22,249 nt of DNA from Tateyamaria sp. (GTDB taxonomy: Bacteria; Pseudomonadota; Alphaproteobacteria; Rhodobacterales; Rhodobacteraceae), in the NCBI GenBank assembly GCA_018668195.1, contig JABITU010000153.1, forward strand, positions 1 through 22,249, in the 5' to 3' direction. Position numbers and translations under genes: made by a program. The notes below the pieces were generated by a model. It worked only from the letters and a program-made list of their open reading frames with translations. It searched no databases and was not told the origin of the DNA. Below are positions 14,790-21,652 of this stretch, in pieces. Numbering within the stretch: position 1 is the first letter of the stretch; every line of letters begins with the position of its first letter.

Positions 14790-16310
14790 ATGGGCTTAGA
14801 CGCACTTCTTGACGCTTTCTTATCTGTCCTGAATGGAGGCAGCTTAACGTTCCTGATGGCTGGCGTATTGCTTGGCCTGACCTTTGGCGTGATCCCCGGC
14901 TTGGGCGGCACGACGGCTTTGGCGCTGTTGATTCCTGTGACCTACACGCTAGACCCGCTTTCGGCGATGTATCTGGCGGGCGGCGTCATGGGGGCGACGT
15001 CATTTGGTGGCTCTATATCTGCGATCCTTTTGAACACGCCAGGAACCGCACCTAATGCGGCGACTTGCTTTGATGGCTATCCGCTTGCGCGGCAGGGTAA
15101 GGCTGGAATGGCGATTGGGGCATCAGCGACAGCCTCTGCGTTGGGGGGCTTGATCGGGCTGTTCACATTGCTGCTGTTCATTCCGGTCGCACGCGAAGTT
15201 GTCCTGAGTTTTGGATCTTCGGAATTCTTTCTTTTGACCGTCCTAGGGCTTGCCGCAATTGCCGTTTCAATCAAGGGCAAGCTTTTGCGCGGCCTGATTG
15301 CGGCCTGTATCGGTCTGTTGCTTGCCTTCACCGGGGCCAACCAATTTACGGGCGAAACGCGGTTCACAGGTGGGATCAATTATCTATGGGAAGGAATCCC
15401 TTTGGTTCCTGCCCTGACCGGATTATTCGCGATTAGTCAAATGATCGAACTGGCGCTTAAGGGCGGCTCTGTCGCTGACGATGAGACGGTGAAAGAAGCC
15501 AAGAATATGAGAATCACAGGGGTGTCTGAGGGCGTGTTTGCGGTCTTCAAGCACTGGCCTGTCCTTTTGCGCGGTTCCTTGATCGGCACGGTCATTGGCG
15601 CAATCCCCGGACTTGGCGGCACTGTCGCGTCGTTCCTGAGCTATTCATCTACGGCCCAAACAGCCAAGGATCGCGATACCTTTGGCAAAGGTAATATCAA
15701 AGGCGTGATCGCACCCGAAGCAGCCAATAACGCCAAAGACGGCGGCTCGCTTATTCCGACGGTCGCCTTTGGCATCCCCGGAAGCGCAGAAACGGCTGTA
15801 TTCCTAGGTATCCTTGTCCTGCACGGGATCGAACCTGGCCCGCAAATTCTTTTGCAAAACGAACGTGAAATCTATGGGTTGATTGTTGCCCTAACCGTAT
15901 CCGCGATTGCAGCATCCGTACTGGGTCTGATATTTGCGCGCCTCCTCGTTCTTATTACAAGGATCGATGTGAACATTGTGGTTCCAGTCGTCGTGACCTT
16001 GTCATTAACAGGTGTCTACGTGCTTGAAGGGCGCATGGCAGATGTGGCCGTTGCCACGATCATTGGTATTTTCGGCTATCTGATGATCCGCTTTGACTAC
16101 CCCAGACTGACACTGGTCATCGCTTTTGTTTTGGGCGAAATTGCCGAACGATCCTATCATCAAGTCCGCCTCATCTCGGATGGGAACGTCATGGAATATA
16201 TGTTGGGTCGCCCGATTTCGGTTATTTTGATCATTGCGACAATTATAACATTCTTCTTGCCAGCCATGCGCAAACTACCTTGGCGGCGTATGGTGGGTCG
16301 CGCGATATGA
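14790..16310 (+). CDS. tctA: TTT transporter large permease subunit TctA, set 2
   Basis: A 506-residue polytopic permease with the paired TctA motifs GVIPGLGGTTALAL (near residue 33) and GAIPGLGGTVASF (near residue 270), the second followed by DRDTFGKGN, PEAANNA and FGIPGSAE. It is clearly a homologue of the set 1 TctA but diverged, including an N61-like LNTPGTAPNA segment where set 1 has STPGTGQNA. No good ribosome-binding site precedes the ATG at 14790, so expression may be kept low relative to tctC. Its stop overlaps the methyltransferase start in an ATGA arrangement. Confidence 0.92.
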   Translation: MGLDALLDAFLSVLNGGSLTFLMAGVLLGLTFGVIPGLGGTTALALLIPVTYTLDPLSAMYLAGGVMGATSFGGSISAILLNTPGTAPNAATCFDGYPLARQGKAGMAIGASATASALGGLIGLFTLLLFIPVAREVVLSFGSSEFFLLTVLGLAAIAVSIKGKLLRGLIAACIGLLLAFTGANQFTGETRFTGGINYLWEGIPLVPALTGLFAISQMIELALKGGSVADDETVKEAKNMRITGVSEGVFAVFKHWPVLLRGSLIGTVIGAIPGLGGTVASFLSYSSTAQTAKDRDTFGKGNIKGVIAPEAANNAKDGGSLIPTVAFGIPGSAETAVFLGILVLHGIEPGPQILLQNEREIYGLIVALTVSAIAASVLGLIFARLLVLITRIDVNIVVPVVVTLSLTGVYVLEGRMADVAVATIIGIFGYLMIRFDYPRLTLVIAFVLGEIAERSYHQVRLISDGNVMEYMLGRPISVILIIATIITFFLPAMRKLPWRRMVGRAI

Positions 16311-16912
16311 GCGAGTTTGATCGTTGGGAAGGACGCTTTGCTGCAGAAGAATACGTCTTTGGCACAGCGCCCAATCAATTTCTAAGCCAGCAAGCCAAGC
16401 ATTTGGTTGCTGGTGCGAAAGCGCTTTCGATTGCAGATGGCGAAGGGCGCAACGGGGTTTGGCTCGCTGAACAAGGCCTTCAGGTCACGGCGCAAGACTT
16501 CTCGCCTACGGCGCAAAACAAGGCCCGCAAATTGGCACAAACGCGGGGTGTGGACCTGACGTTCGAACTGTCAGATCTGACTAAGCGCCGGTGGGAGCCA
16601 GACACCTACGATGTAGTCGTCGGCATATTCTTCCAGTTCCTTTCGCCTGTCGATCGCGCCGCAGCGTTCATGGGTATTCGCGACACGCTAAAGCCCGACG
16701 GGCTTTTGTTGATCGAAGGCTACGGCCCAAAGCAACTCGAGTATGGCACAGGCGGCCCGAAGATTCTGGAAAACCTTTATACCGAAGACATGCTCTGCGA
16801 AGCATTCGACGGGTTCACCGATCTTAGCGTCATTGCCTATGATGAAGAGGTTTCAGAAGGTGCCGGCCATCATGGCCTCTCTGCCCTTGTTGACGTGATC
16901 GGACGGAAATAA
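16307..16912 (+). CDS. Class I SAM-dependent methyltransferase (TehB-like)
   Basis: A 201-residue cytosolic protein with a Rossmann methyltransferase fold. Motif I is IADGEGRNGVWLAEQG (about residues 42-57), followed by the acidic end of strand 2 (VTAQDFS), the SDL segment, and DVVVGIFFQF for motif IV. The N-terminal FDRWEGRFAAEEYVFGTAPN is typical of a large group of small TehB/thiopurine-type methyltransferases. The start at 16307 overlaps the tctA stop (ATGA); a frame opening at 16280 inside tctA is unlikely. It is the last gene of the cupin-EutA-TTT operon and ends 1 nt from the convergent Rieske gene. The substrate is unknown; detoxification or O-methylation of a phenolic intermediate is a guess. 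Confidence 0.8.
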   Translation: MSEFDRWEGRFAAEEYVFGTAPNQFLSQQAKHLVAGAKALSIADGEGRNGVWLAEQGLQVTAQDFSPTAQNKARKLAQTRGVDLTFELSDLTKRRWEPDTYDVVVGIFFQFLSPVDRAAAFMGIRDTLKPDGLLLIEGYGPKQLEYGTGGPKILENLYTEDMLCEAFDGFTDLSVIAYDEEVSEGAGHHGLSALVDVIGRK

Positions 16913-16913
16913 C

Positions 16914-17234
16914 CTACGGGGCTTCGATCATCACAGCTGTATCATGCGGTACAACTTTGTAGGTCTTGATTTCGATAATACATGGTGGCGCCACGACAGC
17001 ACCATCACGAATGTCGAACTTACCTTGATGGAAGTCGCATTCTATGACGTGCCCTTCCAGATAGCCTTCTGATAATTCACCGGGACCGTGGGTGCACATA
17101 TTGTCCGTCACGTAGAATGCGCCGTCGACATGATAGACCGCCAGTTCTAGATCGCCTTTGTCAACGCGGATTACCTCGCCATCTGATACATCGTCTTTGG
17201 CGCAGATTTCGATTTGGTTGCTCGCTTCGGCCAT
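16914..17234 (-). CDS. Rieske [2Fe-2S] ferredoxin of an aromatic ring-hydroxylating oxygenase
   Basis: A 106-residue soluble ferredoxin that would pass electrons from a reductase to an oxygenase. The Rieske ligands are C47-x-H49 (CTHG) and C66-x2-H69 (CDFHQGKFD), separated by 16 residues, as in NagAb/NahAb-type and salicylate-5-hydroxylase ferredoxins, which are also near 104-108 residues. The start at 17234 gives the family length; an upstream in-frame ATG at 17345 would add 37 residues without family resemblance. The ribosome-binding site is weak (GGA then A-rich). No oxygenase or reductase subunit lies in the window. It is divergent from the cupin pair, which might be a partner, though cupins do not normally need a ferredoxin. 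Confidence 0.88.
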   Translation of the reverse strand: MAEASNQIEICAKDDVSDGEVIRVDKGDLELAVYHVDGAFYVTDNMCTHGPGELSEGYLEGHVIECDFHQGKFDIRDGAVVAPPCIIEIKTYKVVPHDTAVMIEAP

Positions 17235-17341
17235 CTTTTTTTCCAATCTTTCTTGGTCGCATGGTCTCGCAAAATTAGCGCAGGACCAGCCAAGAGAAAC
17301 CCGTCGATCCGAATGCGTCCCGCATAGAAGAATGTAGTTCT

Positions 17342-17357
17342 GCAAAACTTGTTTTGC
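17342..17357. promoter_or_regulatory. Perfect inverted repeat GCAAAAC-TT-GTTTTGC in the divergent promoter region
   Basis: Exact 7-bp arms around TT lie in the 149-bp region between the Rieske ferredoxin and cupin genes, 26 nt before the cupin ATG. It differs from the GTTCC-type operator, so this region may answer to another regulator. No convincing -35/-10 pair was found on either strand. Confidence 0.45.
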
Positions 17358-17383
17358 GGTGCGACTGCGTGAAAAGATGAGAC

Positions 17384-17986
17384 ATGGATGAAAAAAAAGA
17401 CACCCCCGAAACCGAAGCCGAAATCGGCCCTGCAGGTTACTATCACAGCCAAAAGGACCGCATCTTTGTGCGGGCCATCCAAGGCGAATACAATCTGCAA
17501 TGGGAGCTGGATCGCGTGCGCGCCATGCCCCGTGTCCGCAAGGCCAAAGACATTAAATTCGTGGACGGCCCACAGGCCTACTCACGCCATTACGTGGAAC
17601 CCAAAGATGGCATCAGCCAGCTGTTCCATTTGCACCTTGAAGAATACGGCCCCGGCGGCAAAAGCCAGAAGCATGGGCACGTGAACGAAGCGGCGTTCTA
17701 TATCCTTGACGGTGAAGGATATGAAATACACGACGACATTCGCTATGATTGGAAAGCCGGTGATGTGGCCATTGTGCACAACAACTGCGTCCACCAGCAC
17801 TTCAACGCCTCTGACACCAAGCCCGCCCGCGCGCTTGTGCTGAAAACCAAACCGATGTTCGTCTTCATGAACATGCTGTTCCAAAAAACTGTTGAGCCGC
17901 GTGATACCTTCCCCGCCCCTGGTGGCGAGGATTTCGTCGTGCGCGAGGAAGAAGAAGATCACAACCATCCCGAGGGGGGCTATTAA
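17384..17986 (+). CDS. Single-domain cupin protein (first of a coupled pair)
   Basis: A 200-residue soluble protein with one cupin barrel. The metal-binding motif 1 is KHGHVNEAAF (H97, H99, E102) and motif 2 is CVHQHFN (H137, H139), so a mononuclear Fe, Mn or Ni site is likely. The acidic, His-containing tail (EEEEDHNHPEGGY) has no obvious counterpart. The barrel aligns with its neighbour and with barrel 2 of the double-cupin at 10536. Its TAA stop shares one base with the next ATG. The two might form a heteromeric enzyme, perhaps a dioxygenase acting on an aromatic diol acid; that is inference. The ATG at 17384 has only a weak purine-rich upstream site. Confidence 0.77.
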   Translation: MDEKKDTPETEAEIGPAGYYHSQKDRIFVRAIQGEYNLQWELDRVRAMPRVRKAKDIKFVDGPQAYSRHYVEPKDGISQLFHLHLEEYGPGGKSQKHGHVNEAAFYILDGEGYEIHDDIRYDWKAGDVAIVHNNCVHQHFNASDTKPARALVLKTKPMFVFMNMLFQKTVEPRDTFPAPGGEDFVVREEEEDHNHPEGGY

Positions 17987-18588
17987 TGGCGTGGGATGAA
18001 GTAAGCAGTTGGCTTGAGGGTATTGAAAACCAACCCTTGTACCAAGACCTTTTGGATGACGCTGCCGCCCGCCCAGCCCGCGATGCAGAGCGAAAGAAGG
18101 TAGTACATCCGCATGAAATGCCCTGGGATATGTCTCGGCAGGGCCTACTGAAGCACCTGATCAATGAGAGCATGAACACCCGCATTGAAACGGTCGATGC
18201 CTACATGCAGATCGTGCCGCCAGGGTCCAAGTCTGGCAAGCACCGGCATTTGGCGGAAGAGTGTCTTTATGTGCTTGAAGGCAAAGGCTATGATTTGCAT
18301 CAGGATTGTGATGTGGAGATTACTGACACCTATTTCTGGAAACCGCAGGATAAGGTGTCACGCTGGGAATACGAAGCGGGCGATGTCATCTATGTGCCGC
18401 CGAACACGATCCACCAGCATTTTAATGCGGACCCAGAAAAACCTCTCCGCTTGATTTCCGTTATTAACCGTATCTTCAAGCAATGTGGCCTGAACGATCT
18501 GGAACAGATCGAAGACGCGCCCGAATATGACCCAGCGGTCATATTATCACCGGAACTGGTCCGAGATTTTTTGCGCGGAAAAGCCTGA
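17986..18588 (+). CDS. Single-domain cupin protein (second of a coupled pair)
   Basis: A 200-residue soluble protein. Its cupin motifs are GKHRHLAEECLY (H86, H88, E91/E92) and TIHQHFN (H143, H145), giving an intact 3-His/1-Glu set. The first ~60 residues are charged and non-cupin, and the C-terminal ~40 residues are acidic. A strong GAGGGGGG precedes the ATG, inside the end of the previous gene, and the start overlaps that gene's stop by one base. Tight coupling to the first cupin suggests equal amounts of the two proteins. Alternatives to a dioxygenase role are an isomerase, or a regulatory or binding cupin. Confidence 0.77.
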   Translation: MAWDEVSSWLEGIENQPLYQDLLDDAAARPARDAERKKVVHPHEMPWDMSRQGLLKHLINESMNTRIETVDAYMQIVPPGSKSGKHRHLAEECLYVLEGKGYDLHQDCDVEITDTYFWKPQDKVSRWEYEAGDVIYVPPNTIHQHFNADPEKPLRLISVINRIFKQCGLNDLEQIEDAPEYDPAVILSPELVRDFLRGKA

Positions 18589-18608
18589 CAATATAGGAGG
18601 GCCTGTCG

Positions 18609-19577
18609 ATGTTTGGTGCCCTCCTGTCTCTGGCCTCTGCGGCATTTTTTGGCTTGAACAATGCAACGATTCGCCGTGGCGTTATCAAGGGATCTGTCCT
18701 GCAAGCAATGGTGATCACGGTACCTTTCGGGGTGCCAATGTTTGCTGTCATTGCCTTCTTTATGGGCGGATTCGAGGCCATGGCCAGATGGGGCGTTGCC
18801 CCGTGGCTATGGATGATTCTTGCCGGACTCGTTCATTTTGTCATCGGCCGTTATGGCAATTATAAAGCAACGCAGCTTTTGGGTTCGACCCTCTCAACCC
18901 CCATTCAGCAGTTGTCGATTGTTCTGGCCCTTGTATTGGCCGTGGGATTTCTTGGTGAGACCGTCAACCTGATGAATATCATCGGTATTGCGCTGGTTGT
19001 AGTTGGTCCGATGATCGTCGTGAGGCGGAAGAAAGCCGTAACCCAAGCCGGCACCAAAAAAGAGTTCATTCCAAACTATAGACCCGGGCTGTTTTGGGGC
19101 GCGGTCTGCGCCTTCGGCTATGGCACAAGCCCATTGTTCGTCGCGCTTGGGATCGGCGATGGCGGGATCGCGGACAGTGTTGGCGGCTTGCTGGTGTCTT
19201 ATGTCGCAGCCACAATCGTTTTGATTTTATGGGTCATCGCAGCACGCCAAACCGGCGCAGTTTCAGGCCTTGATCGCAGCACACGGGGCTGGTTCCTGCT
19301 TTCGACGCTGTTTGTCGCCCTTTCGCAGTTCTTCCGCTATGTGGCTTTGGCGGTAGCCCCGGTCACGGTAGTCGTGCCGATCCAACGTCTTTCCGTGGTC
19401 TTCAGACTGATCTTTAACGCTATTTTGAACCGCGAACACGAGGTATTTGACCGCTGGGTTATCGGTTCGATCATGCTATCGGTTGTGGGGACTGTCGCGC
19501 TTGCTGGCGACACACCCACGTTGCTTGCCTGGCTTGGATTTAAAAACCAAAACTGGCTTGCGCAACCGTTATTCTGA
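18609..19577 (+). CDS. EamA/DMT-superfamily permease (second copy)
   Basis: A 322-residue inner-membrane protein with about ten helices in two EamA repeats, separated by a polar central loop (RRKKAVTQAGTKKEF). AGGAGG (18595-18600) lies 8 nt before the ATG, and the gene follows the second cupin by 20 nt, so it is probably in the same operon. The repeat-ending helix pair IQQLSIVLALVLAVGFLGE matches the EamA pattern. It is diverged from the permease at 4194 and may act on a different compound. A run of eight T residues (19593-19600) follows the stop, but no convincing stem precedes it, so termination there is uncertain. Confidence 0.83.
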   Translation: MFGALLSLASAAFFGLNNATIRRGVIKGSVLQAMVITVPFGVPMFAVIAFFMGGFEAMARWGVAPWLWMILAGLVHFVIGRYGNYKATQLLGSTLSTPIQQLSIVLALVLAVGFLGETVNLMNIIGIALVVVGPMIVVRRKKAVTQAGTKKEFIPNYRPGLFWGAVCAFGYGTSPLFVALGIGDGGIADSVGGLLVSYVAATIVLILWVIAARQTGAVSGLDRSTRGWFLLSTLFVALSQFFRYVALAVAPVTVVVPIQRLSVVFRLIFNAILNREHEVFDRWVIGSIMLSVVGTVALAGDTPTLLAWLGFKNQNWLAQPLF

Positions 19578-19598
19578 CGCGCTATCTATGGCTTTTTT

Positions 19599-19826
19599 TT
19601 AACCTGCGTCAGTCATCGTTTTCATCGCAAGGCCCGGCAGATCAGCGCGGCTTATACCTTTTGCTTCCAACTGTGCGTCAGTCATCGCATCTAAGTCCGT
19701 ATAAACGCGATAAGCCTGATAGCCAGATGTCATACCCTGGAAAGCGGCACGCAATCGCCTGAACCCAAACACAACAAAGTTCGGTGAAGCTTCAAAGCTA
19801 CCGCGGGTTGCTGTAAAATCGCTCAT
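19599..19826 (-). CDS. DUF1127 family small protein
   Basis: A 75-residue basic-to-neutral protein. Its C-terminal half, LDAMTDAQLEAKGISRADLP, is the DUF1127 (YjiS-like) motif; an Arg-rich segment (FGFRRLRAAF) precedes it. In alphaproteobacteria, small DUF1127 proteins are linked to stress responses and RNA or phosphate/carbon metabolism, but no biochemical role is assigned here. AGGAG lies 7 nt upstream of the ATG, and a good promoter lies just before that. It stands between two catabolic operons with its own control and is probably not part of the pathway. Confidence 0.8.
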   Translation of the reverse strand: MSDFTATRGSFEASPNFVVFGFRRLRAAFQGMTSGYQAYRVYTDLDAMTDAQLEAKGISRADLPGLAMKTMTDAG

Positions 19827-19851
19827 AATATTTCTCCTTTTGCTGCACTGC

Positions 19852-19879
19852 AGTATAGGGTGAAATCATTTATTTTCAA
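19852..19879 (-). promoter_or_regulatory. Sigma70 promoter of the DUF1127 gene
   Basis: On the minus strand TTGAAA (19879-19874) and TATACT (19857-19852) are separated by 16 nt. The box pair is close to consensus and starts immediately after the T-run of the upstream operon's terminator. The predicted leader is about 20 nt. Confidence 0.65.
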
Positions 19880-19881
19880 CG

Positions 19882-19939
19882 AAAAAGGCGCGTATTCATA
19901 GCGGGTATGCAGCAGATGCATTGCTATAAGACGCGCGCC
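19882..19939 (-). terminator. Intrinsic terminator of the CobW-aldolase-hydratase operon
   Basis: On the minus strand an imperfect long hairpin starts inside the last codons of the hydratase gene (GGCGCG at 19939-19934, then a TATAGC segment). It closes with GCTATG and CGCGCC (19892-19887), followed by TTTTT (19886-19882). An inner ATGCA/TGCAT pair extends the structure. The long loop and interior mismatches lower certainty. Confidence 0.6.
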
Positions 19940-20943
19940 TTGAGTGCAGCATCAAGGCGGGGATAAACTCTGCGGGCGTTGCCTTCAAAGACCTTTGCGC
20001 GCTCTGCGTCAGTTATGTCCAAGGCATCAATGTAACGTTTGGTGTCATCAAAGTTATGCCCGGATTCGGGGTCAACGCCCTTTACCGCGCCAAACATTTC
20101 TGAGGCAAACAAGATGTTGTCAATGTCGATCACTTTGAACAGGCAGTCAATTCCGGGCTGATGATAAACACATGTATCAAAGTAGACGTTACGCATCACA
20201 TGGTCGCGCAGCGGTGGTTTGCCCATCATATCCGCCAAGCCCCGGTAGCGCCCCCAGTGATAAGGCACTGCACCGCCACCATGCGGAATGATCAGGCGTA
20301 AGTCGGGGAAGTCGGCAAACAAATCGCCTTGCAGGAATTGCATGAAGGCCGTGGTGTCAGCGTTGATGTAATGTGCTCCAGTCATGTGAAAGTTTGCATT
20401 ACATGATCCAGAAACATGGATCATCGCGGGAACGTCCAGTTCGACCATCTTTTCAAAAAACGGATACCATGCGCGGTCGGTCAGCGGCACACCCGTCCAC
20501 ATGCCCCCACTTGGATCAGGATTCAGGTTACAACCGACAAAGCCGAGTTCCGTGACGCAGCGCTCCAATTCCTCAATAGCATTTGCAATTGGTACTTTTG
20601 GGTTCTGCGGCAACTGGCAGACGCCGATGAAGTTATCCGGGAAAAGATGCGTGACCCGATGGATCATATCGTTGCTGTGCCGGGTCCAGACCTTTGACAC
20701 GGCCTCGTCCCCGATATGGTGGCCCATACCCGATGCGCGCGGGCTGAAGATCGTCATATCCGCCCCGCGATCTTTCAACGCTTTCAGCTGATTGGCTTCT
20801 ACACTTTCGCGGATTTCATCATCAGAGATTTCGGGAAACGATGGCATTGGGCCGCCAGTTTCAAAGGCTGCAACCTGCGCCTTGCGGAAATCCATGAACG
20901 GCTTTGGTTCGGTCGTGTAGTGCCCGTGGCAATCAATAATCAT
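19924..20943 (-). CDS. ligJ: 4-Oxalomesaconate hydratase-like amidohydrolase (LigJ type)
   Basis: A 339-residue metal-dependent protein of the amidohydrolase_2/ACMSD fold. LigJ hydrates 4-oxalomesaconate to 4-carboxy-4-hydroxy-2-oxoadipate in the protocatechuate-4,5-cleavage and gallate pathways. Visible features: the opening MIIDCHGHYTT with metal ligands H6 and H8, NLNPDPSGG at 139-147, H176 in MIHVSGS, HGGGAVPYHWGR (H221), and an acidic residue E282 in SEMFG where many amidohydrolases use Asp. Length and N-terminus match LigJ. The start overlaps the stop of the upstream aldolase gene (ATGA), whose product would cleave LigJ's product, so the pair supports the assignment. Other gamma-resorcylate- or ACMSD-type activities remain possible. 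Confidence 0.82.
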   Translation of the reverse strand: MIIDCHGHYTTEPKPFMDFRKAQVAAFETGGPMPSFPEISDDEIRESVEANQLKALKDRGADMTIFSPRASGMGHHIGDEAVSKVWTRHSNDMIHRVTHLFPDNFIGVCQLPQNPKVPIANAIEELERCVTELGFVGCNLNPDPSGGMWTGVPLTDRAWYPFFEKMVELDVPAMIHVSGSCNANFHMTGAHYINADTTAFMQFLQGDLFADFPDLRLIIPHGGGAVPYHWGRYRGLADMMGKPPLRDHVMRNVYFDTCVYHQPGIDCLFKVIDIDNILFASEMFGAVKGVDPESGHNFDDTKRYIDALDITDAERAKVFEGNARRVYPRLDAALKARVL

Positions 20944-21638
20944 TGGCCGCGCTCCCAGTCTGCTTGACTGACATAGGTCAGCCCTTTTTCCTTAAGACGG
21001 CCGCGCATGTCATTGACATCAAGACCCAATTCACCTGCCTGATACCGAAGGCGGGATTGTTCTTCTTTTTCGATGCGCGCCTGCGACGCTTTCACAACCG
21101 CCCCGGCCGTCAAACGCGGCACAACAACAACGCCATCGTCATCCGCCACGATCACATCTCCGGGCCGTACGATTTCATCGCCGCAGGACACCGGGACATT
21201 CACATCACCCAAGACTTCCTTGACTGTTCCATGCGCCGAGATCGAGCGGGACCAGACCGGAAATCCTAAAGCCTCTAGATCGCGGATATCTCGGCACCCA
21301 GCATCAAGGATCAAACCCGTGACACCGTGCGCTTTCAATGAAGTACCCAGTAGATCGCCAAAGTACCCCGAATGCGATTCGGAAATTGTGGCGGCAACAA
21401 GCACATCGCCTGGTTGGCATTGTTCAACCGCGACATGGATCATCCAGTTGTCACCGGGGGCTAAGGTGCATGTCACCACCGTCCCGCTGATCGCGGCACC
21501 TTTGTAGATCGGGCGCAGCCGATGGTGCATCAGCCCGGTGCGGCCCTGAGCTTCATGCACGGTGGCGACACCATATTGCGCCAAGGCTTTGGTGGCTTCT
21601 GCATCTGCGCGTTTGATATCTGTTACGACAACCGGCAT
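20940..21638 (-). CDS. ligK: RraA-like 4-carboxy-4-hydroxy-2-oxoadipate aldolase (LigK/GalC type)
   Basis: A 232-residue RraA-fold class II aldolase. LigK/GalC enzymes split 4-carboxy-4-hydroxy-2-oxoadipate to pyruvate and oxaloacetate and also decarboxylate oxaloacetate. The family landmarks are ATVHEAQGRTG near residue 25, PGDNWMIHVA near 60, the catalytic loop GYFGDLLGTSLKAHG (91-105), the metal/substrate motif AGCRDIRDLEALGFPV (113-128), and ADDDGVVVVP. The C-terminal ~40-residue charged extension is found in the HMG/CHA aldolase branch but not in the RraA RNase E inhibitor. AGGAG precedes the ATG. It follows the CobW gene by 14 nt and overlaps ligJ. Confidence 0.85.
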   Translation of the reverse strand: MPVVVTDIKRADAEATKALAQYGVATVHEAQGRTGLMHHRLRPIYKGAAISGTVVTCTLAPGDNWMIHVAVEQCQPGDVLVAATISESHSGYFGDLLGTSLKAHGVTGLILDAGCRDIRDLEALGFPVWSRSISAHGTVKEVLGDVNVPVSCGDEIVRPGDVIVADDDGVVVVPRLTAGAVVKASQARIEKEEQSRLRYQAGELGLDVNDMRGRLKEKGLTYVSQADWERGQ

Positions 21639-21652
21639 GGCAGCTCCTCTTG

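Noticed and set aside
17255..17300. A sigma54-like GG-N10-GC pair on the minus strand upstream of the Rieske ferredoxin.
   Set aside because: The -12 half is poor (GCGC in place of TTGC) and no enhancer-type regulator is nearby; a chance match in GC-rich DNA.
17235..17345. A 37-residue extension of the Rieske ferredoxin.
   Set aside because: It has no resemblance to the family and would occupy the divergent promoter region and palindrome.
19578..19600. T-run after the second EamA gene as an intrinsic terminator.
   Set aside because: No stable GC stem precedes the eight T residues.
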